64,000 nt of DNA, from NCBI GenBank assembly GCA_046297835.1, contig JBKBHI010000002.1, forward strand, positions 1 to 64,000. Direction: 5' to 3'. The notes beneath the pieces were generated by a model, which was given only the letters and a program-made list of their open reading frames with translations, had not been told where the DNA came from and searched no databases. Of this stretch, positions 33,493 to 47,766 are shown piece after piece. A program made the position numbers and the translations under genes. Position 1 is the first letter of the stretch, and the number at the start of each line of letters is the position of its first letter. The stretch is from CAMAVH01 sp046297835 (GTDB lineage: Bacteria; Pseudomonadota; Alphaproteobacteria; SMXQ01).

Positions 33493-34533
33493 TCAGCGGA
33501 ATTTCATCGCCGCGGTCGCTTTCTCGACGATATTCGGCGGCGTGCTCAACACCTCGCGGATGATCTGTCCCATGCGTTCGCCGGTCATCAACGAAACCTC
33601 CAGCCGCTGATCTTCGAGCGCTTTGATGAAGCGCTTATCCTTGGCCGTGTCCTCGAACGCCTTGCGAAGCGCGGCGAGCCGATCCGCCGGCACGCCCGGC
33701 CCGACGACGAAGGGGCGGGCCATGTCTTGCGGCGCGAAGATCAGCTTGAAGATGTCGCGCTGTTCTTGAGTCTTGGCGAGGTCCATGACCATCGGCACGT
33801 CCTTGAAGCGCGGATCGTCGATCGGCTCCAGGCCAAGCTGGACGAGATAATTGACCAGCTTGCCGTCGACCCAATGCGGCGTCTGCGCCTGGATCGACGA
33901 CCATGACAGGCAGCGACCGTGGACTTCGCCGCGCTCCATCGCCACCGGAATGTCGGCGCCGACATAGCCGGCGATGATCTTGAACTTGGTGCCGAGCACG
34001 TTGTTGAGGACCGCCGGCAGGATTTGCGAGCTGTTGGCTCCGGCCGCGCCCGCCGTGCCGAGGATCAGCTCCTTCTCGTAGAGATCCTTCATCGTCTTGA
34101 CCGGCGAAGTGTGCCACGAAATGCAGATGTTGCTGTCGCTGCTCATGCTGCCGAGCCATTGCAGCTTGAGCGGGTCGTATTGCGTCCCGGGCGTGCCATA
34201 GAGCGGCAGGAACGGATTTTGCGCCTGCACCGCGCCGATGGCGGTGCCGTCCTGCGGCCCGACGCCATAGATGTAGTTCATGACGAGGACGCCGCCCGCG
34301 CCCTGCATGTTCTGCGGCACGAACGTCGGGTTGCCTGGCAGATGCTCCGCCATGAAGCGGCTGAGCGCGCGGCCGTAGATGTCGTAACCGCCGCCCGAGC
34401 CGCCGGCGATGATCATGCGGACATTCTTGCCCTTGTAGAAATCCGCGGCCGACTGGGCCCCGGCCGGAGCGGCGACGGCCCCCATGAAGGCGCAAAAGCC
34501 CGCAGACAGACTGATCCTGACGATGTTCTTCAC
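33493..34533 (-). CDS. Tripartite tricarboxylate (Bug/TctC) solute-binding protein
   Basis: A 346-residue periplasmic receptor of the TctC family. The signal peptide is MKNIVRISLSAGFCAFMGAV, ending PAGAQS. The Bug-type pattern YKGKNVRMIIAGGSGGGYD and VPQNMQGAGG matches the carboxylate-binding loops. No tctA or tctB translocator genes are in the window, so it is an orphan receptor, as is common in Bordetella and Burkholderiales-like genomes. It forms a convergent pair with a cupin gene, repeated at 53.9-55.9 kb. Confidence 0.92.
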   Translation of the reverse strand: MKNIVRISLSAGFCAFMGAVAAPAGAQSAADFYKGKNVRMIIAGGSGGGYDIYGRALSRFMAEHLPGNPTFVPQNMQGAGGVLVMNYIYGVGPQDGTAIGAVQAQNPFLPLYGTPGTQYDPLKLQWLGSMSSDSNICISWHTSPVKTMKDLYEKELILGTAGAAGANSSQILPAVLNNVLGTKFKIIAGYVGADIPVAMERGEVHGRCLSWSSIQAQTPHWVDGKLVNYLVQLGLEPIDDPRFKDVPMVMDLAKTQEQRDIFKLIFAPQDMARPFVVGPGVPADRLAALRKAFEDTAKDKRFIKALEDQRLEVSLMTGERMGQIIREVLSTPPNIVEKATAAMKFR

Positions 34534-34649
34534 GGCACGTTCTCCCTATTGATGTTTCTCGGCCGCGTGCGAGCGTCCCTTAAGCGAACGCCGGCCGCAG
34601 CCGTTTTTTTCAAGCACGTCTTCAAGCGCGGCCGTTCGCCGCGCCGATC

Positions 34650-35831
34650 TCACCGCTGAACTTCGATGATGTCGAAGCCCTTGGCCTTGTCGGTAATGAG
34701 CAAGAGACCGCGCTCGTCCATCGTCACGTCGTTGGTCTGCGGCGCGTCGTAGCCGTCGCCCGGCTTGGGGATGAAATAGCCGCGCTCCTGTGGATTGGAC
34801 GGATCGGCGATGTCGAGAATCCGCAGGCCCGCCGCGAACCAGGTGACGTAGCACAGCATGTCGGCATCCACCTTCTCGCGCAGCTGGTGCGCGCCGAAAC
34901 GGATGTCCGGGCCATGATAGGGCGAGCGCTCTTCGGGCACGTGATACGTGCACAACAGCTTCGGATCGCGCGGATCGGACACGTCCCAGGTGCGGAACGG
35001 CGCGTGCGGCTTGCCCGCGTCTTCGCCGCGGTTCTTGCGCTCTTCCTCGGTGGAGATGGCGATATCCTTGCCGCCGATCTTGAACGGCACGCGCAGCAGC
35101 GTGTGGCTCGGCTCCGGACAGGGCGGATCGTATTGGTAATGGCTGAGCGTCTTGGGATTGGCGATGTCCGACACGTCGATGATGGCGACGCCCGAGTGCC
35201 AGCAGCCGGCGTAAATCTGATCCTTGTAGCGCATGCCGTGATGCAGGCGATGCGCCGCCTTTTTCGGGTGCGGCGGCTCGCCGGCCGCGACGTTCTGCCC
35301 GTGCATCCACCAGCGGCTCACCTCTTTCGGCTTAGCGGGGTCGCGGATGTCGTAAATCACCAGGATGTTGCCGACGAAGCCTTCCATCTCGGAGGACATG
35401 TAGGCGTAATTCTCGTCGACGTCGAACCGGTGCACGCCCTTGCCGTGCATCTTGACGTAGGACAGCAGCTTCGGGTTCGCCTTGTCCTTGATGTCGTAGA
35501 TGCGCCAGCCGCCATCCTGATATTCGTTGCGCGGACAGCTGGCGGGCTGGTGCTCGGCATTGACGAACATCAGATCGCCAACGACGCGCACCTTGTGGCT
35601 GTGCGTGTTCGGGTCCTGCGTGTTGACGACGCTGACCACCTTGGGATTGCGCGGGTCGGACACGTCCATGATCGTCGTGCCCTGCGGGTTCTTCATATGG
35701 CCGATATAGGCATATTTGCCTTGCACGACCACTTGGCCGCCGCCCGGCGTTTCCAGCCGGCAAAGATGACGGACGTTGGACGACATGACCGGCGCGAATC
35801 CGGCGTCGCTGCGGCGTTTCAGCGCCTCCAT
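34650..35831 (-). CDS. LVIVD-repeat beta-propeller protein
   Basis: A 393-residue protein with about six repeats of a (I/L)-D-(V/I)-x-D-x-x-x-P pattern, such as IMDVSDPRNPKVVSVVNT, IYDIRDPAKPKEVSR and ILDIADPSNPQERG. This is the LVIVD propeller repeat. No signal peptide is visible, so it is probably cytoplasmic. The start at 35831 is favoured over 35912. It lies after the FAH hydrolase gene on the same strand, within a catabolic cluster. Such proteins often act as enzymes or scaffolds, with function mostly unknown. Confidence 0.85.
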   Translation of the reverse strand: MEALKRRSDAGFAPVMSSNVRHLCRLETPGGGQVVVQGKYAYIGHMKNPQGTTIMDVSDPRNPKVVSVVNTQDPNTHSHKVRVVGDLMFVNAEHQPASCPRNEYQDGGWRIYDIKDKANPKLLSYVKMHGKGVHRFDVDENYAYMSSEMEGFVGNILVIYDIRDPAKPKEVSRWWMHGQNVAAGEPPHPKKAAHRLHHGMRYKDQIYAGCWHSGVAIIDVSDIANPKTLSHYQYDPPCPEPSHTLLRVPFKIGGKDIAISTEEERKNRGEDAGKPHAPFRTWDVSDPRDPKLLCTYHVPEERSPYHGPDIRFGAHQLREKVDADMLCYVTWFAAGLRILDIADPSNPQERGYFIPKPGDGYDAPQTNDVTMDERGLLLITDKAKGFDIIEVQR

Positions 35832-35975
35832 GGGGGAGCCTTTCTGTACGTTTCCCTGAGTCTTGATTGTTCCCGACTTCTCGGATCGGGCGACGAAGCA
35901 TTGCAACGGCACGGACCCGAAAAGTCAATGCCATGCGCTATGCAAGCCATGCGTTCTTCACGATGCATGAGCACA

Positions 35976-36009
35976 AGCGCGGCGACTCCTATGTAAGAGT
36001 CGCCGCGCT
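35976..36009. terminator. Terminator-like hairpin after FAH hydrolase gene
   Basis: AGCGCGGCGACTC (35976-35988) pairs perfectly with GAGTCGCCGCGCT (35997-36009) around an 8-nt loop. It lies just past the minus-strand FAH-family stop codon at 36023, upstream of the LVIVD gene. The T-tract is weak. Confidence 0.65.
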
Positions 36010-36022
36010 CGCGCGATGCCGC

Positions 36023-36883
36023 TTAGCGCACGCGCACGTCCATCTTGCCGATGCGCTCGATCTCGGCGGTCAGCAGATCGCCCGGACGGATCGGGCCGAC
36101 GCCTTCCGGAGTTCCCGTGTAAACCACGTCGCCCGGATGCAGCGTGTAGAAGGCCGAGGAAAATTCGATGAGCCGGCGCACGCTATAGACCATGTCGCGC
36201 GTGTTGGCGTTTTGCCGCCCCTCGCCGTTCACCGCGATCTTGAGCTGGAGCGCGTCGGGATCGGGAATCTCGTCCGCCGTCACCATCCACGGCCCGAGCA
36301 CCGAGTAGGTGTCGATCGACTTGCGGAAGCTGCGGTCTTCGGGGCCGCGCAGGGTGATGTCGAGGCCGATGCAATAGCCGGCGACGTAATCGAGCGCCTC
36401 GGCCTGCGACACCGCGTTGCAGGTCTTACCGATGACGATGGCGAGCTCAACCTCGTGATCGTTGCGGCGGTCGAGAAAGCGCAGCTGGATGCCCTCCGAC
36501 GGGCCGACCATCGACGAGGTCGCTTTCAGAAACATGCCGGACGTGCCGATGTCGGACGAGCGCTTGACCGGATTGCCCGCCGACACTTTCTGCATTTCGG
36601 CGATATGCGCGCGGTAGTTGGTCGGCGCCGCCGGCAGCTTGGTCGGGCTTTTCACCGGGCTGAGCAGTTTCACGCCGGCCAGCGGCACGCCTTTCCGGCC
36701 GCCCGCTTCCGCCTTGATGCGCGCCACAAGCGGCGCGAGATGGGCGATGGTCGCGTCGCCCATCTGAGCGCCATGGCCGGACCAGTCCTTCGGCACGACG
36801 GCGTCGCGCAGATCGGTCACGTCGATTACCTGATCGCCTTGGACAAGGCCCAGCTTATCCGCGTCATAGCGGCACAATTTCAT
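36023..36883 (-). CDS. Fumarylacetoacetate hydrolase family protein
   Basis: A 286-residue FAH-fold enzyme that cleaves or decarboxylates 2-oxo acids from aromatic pathways. The metal-binding EVELAIVIGK region is present (here written HEVELAIVIGKTCNAVS) along with GLDITLRGPED and the C-terminal HPGDVVYTGTPEGVGP. The ATG at 36883 gives the usual N-terminus MKLCRYD. It lies downstream of a VOC gene and upstream of the LVIVD gene, in cluster A. Likely reactions are 2-hydroxyhepta-2,4-diene-dioate or acylpyruvate hydrolysis, not separable from sequence. Confidence 0.9.
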   Translation of the reverse strand: MKLCRYDADKLGLVQGDQVIDVTDLRDAVVPKDWSGHGAQMGDATIAHLAPLVARIKAEAGGRKGVPLAGVKLLSPVKSPTKLPAAPTNYRAHIAEMQKVSAGNPVKRSSDIGTSGMFLKATSSMVGPSEGIQLRFLDRRNDHEVELAIVIGKTCNAVSQAEALDYVAGYCIGLDITLRGPEDRSFRKSIDTYSVLGPWMVTADEIPDPDALQLKIAVNGEGRQNANTRDMVYSVRRLIEFSSAFYTLHPGDVVYTGTPEGVGPIRPGDLLTAEIERIGKMDVRVR

Positions 36884-36935
36884 GATAGCCCCCTGAGAAT
36901 GCCGCGCGGCTTGCCGCCGCGTCTCGCGTCAAAAT

Positions 36936-36967
36936 AAAAGCGCCGGCGATCTCTCGCCGGCGCTTTT
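36936..36967 (-). terminator. Rho-independent terminator after VOC gene
   Basis: AAAAGCGCCGGCGA (36936-36949) and TCGCCGGCGCTTTT (36954-36967) form a 14-bp perfect stem with a TCTC loop, and on the minus strand it is followed by a T-rich stretch (CTTTTATTTT). It ends the VOC transcript before the FAH gene. Confidence 0.88.
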
Positions 36968-36983
36968 CTCGGATCTTCGCGCC

Positions 36984-37565
36984 TTACCAGGTCTTCTGGA
37001 CCGGATTGGCGATGGCGTCCTCGAGCGGATTGGCCTTGCGGAACTGCTCCGGCGGACGCAGGCGGCCGTCCGGCCCGATCTGGTCCATCTCGCAGTAGAT
37101 CTCGAATTCGAAACCGTCCGGATCGAGGAAGTTGATGCTGACGTTGCAGCCCGCGCCCTTGCGGCCTTCGAACACGATCGGAATGTTGTTGGCGTTCAGA
37201 TAGGCCTTGGCCTTCTTCAATACTTCGATGTCGTCGACCTCGAAGGCGAGATGCTCCATCTGCAGGCCGGCCTTCATGTCGCGCTTGGCGGCCTTGCCCT
37301 TCGGCATCGGCTTCAGGCCGATGGCGTGATGGTCGGCCCCGCAGCGGAAGAAGACCATGCCCTTGTCGTTGCGGTCGGTCTCGATGAAGCCCATGACCTC
37401 GGTCCAGAACTTCACCGTGCGCTCGACGTCGCTCACCTCGTAGACGAAGTGGCCGAGCTTGTTGATCTTGATCGGCGACGTGCCGGCATATTCGGCCGGA
37501 TGGCCCGTGCTGTCGCTGCTATGCGCCTGCTCGCGGCGGACGTCGGCATCGGCGATTTTGTTCAT
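36984..37565 (-). CDS. VOC-family protein, extradiol dioxygenase-like
   Basis: A 193-residue vicinal-oxygen-chelate protein. Candidate metal ligands are His in INKLGHFVYEV, His in MEHLAFEV and Glu in FEFEIYC, spaced as in single-domain extradiol dioxygenases. GGGAGG precedes the ATG at 37565; the longer frame to 37700 crosses the divergent promoter. It shares this promoter region with an SDR gene and is likely regulated with it. The aromatic substrate is not predictable. Confidence 0.87.
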   Translation of the reverse strand: MNKIADADVRREQAHSSDSTGHPAEYAGTSPIKINKLGHFVYEVSDVERTVKFWTEVMGFIETDRNDKGMVFFRCGADHHAIGLKPMPKGKAAKRDMKAGLQMEHLAFEVDDIEVLKKAKAYLNANNIPIVFEGRKGAGCNVSINFLDPDGFEFEIYCEMDQIGPDGRLRPPEQFRKANPLEDAIANPVQKTW

Positions 37566-37602
37566 TTGCGCCTCCCTTGGAGTTTCTTGACCCAGTGAAA
37601 TG

Positions 37603-37617
37603 CTATCTTGCAGATAG
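37603..37617. promoter_or_regulatory. Operator candidate between VOC and SDR genes
   Basis: CTATCT-TGC-AGATAG (37603-37617) is a perfect 6-bp inverted repeat in the divergent region 37566-37773 between the VOC and SDR genes. Its position 38-52 bp upstream of the VOC start fits a repressor or activator site. Confidence 0.5.
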
Positions 37618-37773
37618 TCATAAAACCTTCGCAGGACCAGCACAAGCCGCCGCCCCGGAGCCGATTTGATGCCGAAAAATTGGCTAAAATCGCCGTTCAA
37701 TATCAGAGGGTTGCTGGCGTTCCGCCGGCCTTGCGCCTAAAATCGGCGACCGTTTCAGCGCAAGGGGACCATT

Positions 37774-38553
37774 GTGGATTTGGGAATCAAGGGCCGCAAG
37801 GCGATCATTTTCGGCGGCAGCCGCGGCCTCGGCCATGCCTGCGCCCTCGCCGTGGCGCGCGAAGGCGTCGACGTCACCGTGGTCGCCCGCACCAAGGACG
37901 CCATCGAAGCCGCCGCGAAGAAGATCGCCGACGAGACCGGGGTGCGCGCCACGCCGGTCGCCGCCGACATCCGCAGCGCCGAAGGCCGCGCCGCGGTGAT
38001 GGCGGCCTGTCCGGCCCCCGACATCCTGCTCAACAACGCCGACGGGCCGGAACCGGGCGATTTCCGCAATTGGTCGCGCGAGGACTGGCACGGCGCGTTC
38101 GATTCCATGACCCTCGGCCCGATCGAGATGATCCGCCTCACGGTCGACGGCATGATGGCGCGCGGCTTCGGCCGCATCGTCAACATCTCGTCGCGCAGCG
38201 TGAAAATCGCCCAGAGCGAGATCGGCCTGTCGAATGCCGCGCGCTCGGCGCTCGTCGGCTTCACCGCCGGCCTCGCCCGCCAGACCGTCGCCAAGGGCGT
38301 CACCATCAACAACCTGCTCGCCGGCATCTTCGACAGCGGCGCGCAGAAGCGCCATATCCAGGGCATGCTGCCGGAGCTCGGCAAAAGCTACGAGGAAGTC
38401 TTCGCCGAGCGCGCCGCCAACAGCCCGGCCAAGCGCTACGGCGATCCCGCAGAGTTCGGCGCCTATTTCGCCTTCCTCTGCTCGGCCAAGGCCGGCTATA
38501 TCAACGCCCAGAATTTGCTGATCGACGGCGGCGCCTATCCGGGCACCTACTGA
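37774..38553 (+). CDS. Short-chain dehydrogenase/reductase-like protein lacking YxxxK
   Basis: A 259-residue SDR fold protein with the NAD(P)-binding GGSRGLG at 14-20, NNAD at 87-90 and serine S140. At the place of the catalytic Tyr and Lys it has S153 and R157 (in GLSNAARSALVGF), so the classic SxYxxxK chemistry is not possible. It begins with GTG at 37774, with AAGGGGACC just upstream. It is followed 30 bp later by a RidA gene. Family relatives with similar substitutions exist; whether they are active with another mechanism is unclear. Confidence 0.88.
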   Translation: MDLGIKGRKAIIFGGSRGLGHACALAVAREGVDVTVVARTKDAIEAAAKKIADETGVRATPVAADIRSAEGRAAVMAACPAPDILLNNADGPEPGDFRNWSREDWHGAFDSMTLGPIEMIRLTVDGMMARGFGRIVNISSRSVKIAQSEIGLSNAARSALVGFTAGLARQTVAKGVTINNLLAGIFDSGAQKRHIQGMLPELGKSYEEVFAERAANSPAKRYGDPAEFGAYFAFLCSAKAGYINAQNLLIDGGAYPGTY

Positions 38554-38583
38554 CCGCCATTTCACACTGTTAGGAGACGACAC

Positions 38584-38931
38584 ATGGAGATTCGGCGGCT
38601 GCAGCCGGGCAAGCGCATGAGCGAAGCGGTGATTCACAACGGCACGGTCTATCTCGCCGGCCAGGTCGCTGCCGACGCCACGCAGGACGTCGCCGGCCAG
38701 ACGCGCCAGGTGCTGGCGCAGATCGACGCGCTCTTGAAGGAAGCCGGCACGGACAAGACCAAGCTGCTGTCGGTCAAAATCTGCCTGCGCGACATCTCGA
38801 CCTTCGCCGAAATGAACGGCGTGTGGGACCAGTGGGTGCCGCAGGGCCACACCCCGGCGCGCGCCACCATCGAGGCGCGCTTGGCCGCGCCGCAATATCT
38901 CGTCGAAATCATCGCAATCGCCGCCGTCTAA
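38584..38931 (+). CDS. RidA/YjgF family protein (enamine/imine deaminase-like)
   Basis: A 115-residue RidA-family protein, usually a trimer that hydrolyses reactive enamine or imine intermediates. The conserved Arg is in TPARATIEARLAAP, followed by EIIAIAAV at the C-terminus. TAGGAGAC is a good ribosome binding site. It is co-transcribed with the SDR gene. In catabolic clusters such proteins often act on 2-oxo-pentenoate or aminoacrylate-type intermediates. Confidence 0.92.
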   Translation: MEIRRLQPGKRMSEAVIHNGTVYLAGQVAADATQDVAGQTRQVLAQIDALLKEAGTDKTKLLSVKICLRDISTFAEMNGVWDQWVPQGHTPARATIEARLAAPQYLVEIIAIAAV

Positions 38932-39030
38932 GGCCGCGGCGCTACGTCGACGAGGCGTTTTTCGACCTGTCAGTCCGCCCGACGGCGCAGGACGGACCGA
39001 TTCCCCGTTTCAAATATTATTAGACCGGGA

Positions 39031-40188
39031 TCACACCGGCTCCGTCACGCGGCCGACGAGGCTGCCGAACTTCGCCATCTCGCTGTCGGGCGTGGCGATC
39101 ATGCCGAGATCGGCGGCGGCGCGCTGGCGATAATCGCCGAACCTGTCGCTGAACCACCACCAGGGCACGCCGCCGCGCACCGTCCCCGGCTCGACCGAGG
39201 TGAATGCGTGCTTCCAGCTATGCGGCAAGGGGCGGCCGTACGGCGTCGAGAGCCACATCCGCATGACATGGCGCTTGAGGTCGATTTCGTCGTGATCGAT
39301 CACATCGGTGCGGCCGTGGATGATCTGGTAATTGACGACGAATTGCAGATCGCCCGGCTCGAAATACATTTCGAACGAGAAGGCCGGATCGTTCGCCAGA
39401 TCGAAGGCGTATTCCACCGCTTCGCGGAACTTGGGTCCGATGCGCGGCGCGTCGGCGAAGCTCTGCGCTTTCAGCGTGCGGTTGTAGCTGAAGCGGCTGG
39501 CGAAATGAGCCTTGCCGCCCTGTTCGCGAAAGCCGAAGAAGGGCGTGGTGAACCAGCGCTCGCCGCTGACCGGGTCTGGCATCACCCAGGCCAGCGGGTG
39601 CGGCTTGTAAAGCTCGCGAACCAGATCCGGCCGCGTCTCCACCATATAATCGTGGATCGCCGCCGTGCTGGCGAGCTTGCTCGCGCCGCCGGCCTTGGCG
39701 CGCTGGCGGCACAGCAGCAGCACCACGTCCGCCTCGTCGGTGTGATAGCTCTGCGCCTTGCCCGAGGTGTAGCCGCGCGCCTCGCTGCCGGGCGTGCCGC
39801 GGTTGCGGATGTCGCCGATCAGTTCGCCATGCTGCGACTGCGGCAACACGACGCCGAGATGCAGCCCGACGCCCCAATAGAGCTGGTGGATTTCCGCCTG
39901 GCTGAGCCCCTCTAAAGGCATCCCGCGCACCAGCATGATGCCGAGCTTCTCGTCCATGTCGCGCATCAGCGCGCGCAGGGTCGGGCCGACGGTCGGGAGC
40001 GGAAAATCGGCCTGCCGCGCGTCGAGCTGGCCGACGCCGGTCTTCTGATAATGGCGCAGGGCGGCGAGAATCTCGCGCCGTTGATCCGGCGACAGATGGT
40101 ATTTCCACTCGTCGCTATCGGCGATGTCCGGCCCGCGCCAAGCAGCCTTGCCGCCCACTTTGCGCAACGGAATCGTGCCGTCAGACAT
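39031..40188 (-). CDS. TauD/TfdA-family Fe(II)/2-oxoglutarate dioxygenase-like protein
   Basis: A 385-residue non-heme iron oxygenase. The metal ligands H149 and D151 are in SYHTDEAD, with the distal His in NYQIIHGRTD near residue 295. The N-terminus has the usual helical extension of larger TauD-like proteins. GAGGCGGG precedes the ATG at 40188. It is convergent with RidA. The family includes taurine, 2,4-D and gamma-butyrobetaine hydroxylases; no arylsulfonate or betaine genes are near, so the substrate is open. Confidence 0.9.
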   Translation of the reverse strand: MSDGTIPLRKVGGKAAWRGPDIADSDEWKYHLSPDQRREILAALRHYQKTGVGQLDARQADFPLPTVGPTLRALMRDMDEKLGIMLVRGMPLEGLSQAEIHQLYWGVGLHLGVVLPQSQHGELIGDIRNRGTPGSEARGYTSGKAQSYHTDEADVVLLLCRQRAKAGGASKLASTAAIHDYMVETRPDLVRELYKPHPLAWVMPDPVSGERWFTTPFFGFREQGGKAHFASRFSYNRTLKAQSFADAPRIGPKFREAVEYAFDLANDPAFSFEMYFEPGDLQFVVNYQIIHGRTDVIDHDEIDLKRHVMRMWLSTPYGRPLPHSWKHAFTSVEPGTVRGGVPWWWFSDRFGDYRQRAAADLGMIATPDSEMAKFGSLVGRVTEPV

Positions 40189-40293
40189 GTCGCCCGCCTC
40201 TCTGCCAATATCGCGTCCGAGAGGCGAATTGTTAACCAGCTTAACGAATTCGTCACGCGCCAAATTCTCGGCGGTGAAATACCGGCGGCGCGG

Positions 40294-41051
40294 TCAGTTG
40301 CGCAGGCGGTAGCCGGTCTTGAAGATCCAGCCGACGAGGGCGAGGCAGGCGGCGAGGAACAGCAAGGTCATCCCTAAGCTGATGCCCATATGGACGTCGG
40401 CCGTGCCGTGGAAGCTCCAGCGGAAGCCGTTGACCAGATAGACCACCGGGTTGAACAGGCTGACCGCGCGCCAGAACGGCGGCAGCACGTCGATCGAATA
40501 GAAGCTGCCGCCCAGAAACGTCAGCGGCGTGACGATGAGCAGCGGCACGATCTGCAGCTTCTCGAACCCGTCGGCCCAGATGCCGATGATGAAGCCGAAC
40601 AGGCTGAACGTGACCGCCGTCAGCAGCAGGAAGAAGGCCATCCACACGGGATGCGCGATCTGCAACGGCACGAACAGCGTCGAGGTGGCGAGAATGATGA
40701 CGCCGAGGATGATCGACTTGCTCGCCGCCGCGCCGACATAGCCGATGACGACTTCCATCGGCGACACCGGCGCGGAGAGAAGCTCGTAGATCGTGCCGGT
40801 GAAGCGCGGGAAATAGATGCCGAAGGAGGCGTTGGCGATGCTCTGCGTGAGCAGCGACAGCATGATCAGCCCGGGCACGATGAACGCGCCGTAGGGCACG
40901 CCGTTAACCGACTGGATGCCCGCGCCGATCGCCGCGCCGAAGACGACGAAATAGAGCGACGTCGAGATCACCGGCGAGATGATGCTCTGGGTCAGCGTGC
41001 GCCAGGCGCGCGCCATCTCGAACAGGTAGATCGCGCGGACGGCATGGAGGT

Positions 41052-41055
<4 letters not shown>
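40294..41055 (-). CDS. ABC-2 type transporter permease
   Basis: A 253-residue permease with about six helices, of the multidrug/daunorubicin-resistance or lipid-linked export type. The conserved GGSFYSIDVLPPFWRAVSLFNP motif is present. The ATG at 41055 overlaps the stop of the ATPase gene by 4 bp (ATGA), implying coupled translation. Together they make a complete ABC-2 exporter. The cargo is unknown. Confidence 0.93.
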
Positions 41056-42008
<953 letters not shown>

Positions 42009-42137
42009 GCGTAAACGGCCAGGACCAATGAGGGCGAGAGTCGTAGCACCATCGCGCCGCGATCAGAATCCCTCATTCGCGACAAACGCATGAATTCCCG
42101 TGTCGGAAGTAACCGACTTACCGCGTAGGGTAACCGG

Positions 42138-46499
<4,362 letters not shown>

Positions 46500-46616
46500 G
46501 GGGTCGGATATGGGAATGGCGATCGCGCAATCCTAGCCGAATCCGCCGCGCGGCAGGAGCGGAACCAGCCGTCGCCGCATCTCGTTGAACCGGCAGCACA
46601 TCTCAAGGAGAGCGCC

Positions 46617-46934
46617 ATGCCAGCCTATCTCATCGTCCACCGCCGCGAGATCACGGATCCGCAGGCGCTCAAGCGCTACAGCGACGGGATTGACGCGGTG
46701 ATCGCCAAATTCGGCGGCAAGGTCGCCGCCCGTTCCGACAGTTTCAGAGTGCTGGAAGGCGGCTGGCATCCGGGCCGGCCGAACGACGACTCCAAGCCCG
46801 AGCGCCTCACCGTGCTGGAATTTCCCGACATGGCCAAACTGCAGGATTGGTACGATTCGGCCGACTATGCCGAGTTGAAAGCAATCCGCCAGGCCGCCTC
46901 GCGCTCCGACATCGTCGCGGTGGAAACAGCCTAG
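46617..46934 (+). CDS. DUF1330 family protein
   Basis: A 105-residue ferredoxin-like dimeric alpha/beta barrel protein of the DUF1330 family, starting MPAYLIVHRREITDPQAL and with ERLTVLEFPDMAKLQDWY at its centre. AAGGAGAG precedes the ATG. It is divergent from lhr across 117 bp. Function is unknown for most members. Confidence 0.9.
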   Translation: MPAYLIVHRREITDPQALKRYSDGIDAVIAKFGGKVAARSDSFRVLEGGWHPGRPNDDSKPERLTVLEFPDMAKLQDWYDSADYAELKAIRQAASRSDIVAVETA

Positions 46935-47046
46935 CGCTTAAACCGTCGTTAACCAATTTCAGTCTAGATATGGATGTTGGAACCGCCCACCACCGCTAGG
47001 CGTTGAAATTATGACGGTTTCGATACAGCAACGATGGGAGCAGCCC

Positions 47047-47286
47047 ATGGCCCTCTCGCCGGCCACCCCCGACACTCTCGGCATCCTTGCCGACCGCGGC
47101 GTTCCGCTGCGCGGCGCCTGCCGCAACTGCGGCCATGTCCACGATTGGAGCAGCGCCGCCCTGGTCAAGCGCCACGGCCGCCATCGCCGCTGGTGGGACG
47201 CCAAGCTCTTTTGCCCACGTTGCGATTCACATGGCGCGGACCTTCACGTCGCGCCGCTGATCGCACGGCTGCGCATAGCCGCATAG
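47047..47286 (+). CDS. Small zinc-ribbon-like protein
   Basis: A 79-residue protein with two CxxC knuckles, CRNCGHVHDW and FCPRCDSHGADL, about 35 residues apart and separated by a basic stretch. The N-terminus TLGILADRGVPLRG resembles small conserved alphaproteobacterial zinc-ribbon proteins. The ATG at 47047 follows GGGAG; a longer frame begins at 47011. Possible roles are nucleic-acid or protein binding; none is proven. Confidence 0.65.
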   Translation: MALSPATPDTLGILADRGVPLRGACRNCGHVHDWSSAALVKRHGRHRRWWDAKLFCPRCDSHGADLHVAPLIARLRIAA

Positions 47287-47344
47287 CGCGGCTGCAATTG
47301 GCTGCGCGATAGGCCGAGCATCAGCCTCGCCTCGCCGGCAAGCC

Positions 47345-47511
47345 ATGAACAGCCTGCCGATCGCGCTGACCGCGCACAACATGGCGCGATACGAACGCGA
47401 CGTCGCCGCCCCTGCCCGATCTATGCCGCCCACGCCCGCCGGGCGAGCTATCTCAGAATGTACAGCGACATCTGCTCCGATATACGCGAGCGCTACCTCA
47501 ACTTCCCGTAG
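47345..47511 (+). pseudogene. Possible frameshifted small gene
   Basis: Frame 1 starts with MNSLPIALTAHNMARYERDV at 47345. A different frame ends ...IYAAHARRASYLRMYSDI, running to a stop at 47509-47511 (tail RERYLNFP). Joined across one or two bases near 47405-47430 they would make a plausible small protein of about 55 residues. This could be a decayed gene or chance; no homologue is known to me. The rest of 47512-47766 shows no gene and presumably holds the promoter for the next one. Confidence 0.3.
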
Positions 47512-47766
47512 TCCTCGAAAGCGAAGTAAAAGCGCTCCACGTCATCGCGAAACGCGATTTGCGCATCCGCCTGCGCCATTTCGCGCGAACAGGAATAAGA
47601 CCAATTCCGATTGCGCCTACAGCGCGTCCGATCGAACGGATACCGAAATTTTTCCGCCGTATTTCAAAGGTCGGTGTAATTTCATACACTGATCGAACAA
47701 CGAAGCGTCTTGCACAAGACCGCAAGAGGCTTCGATGAAAATATAAAAACGTACGGGGAGAACGCT

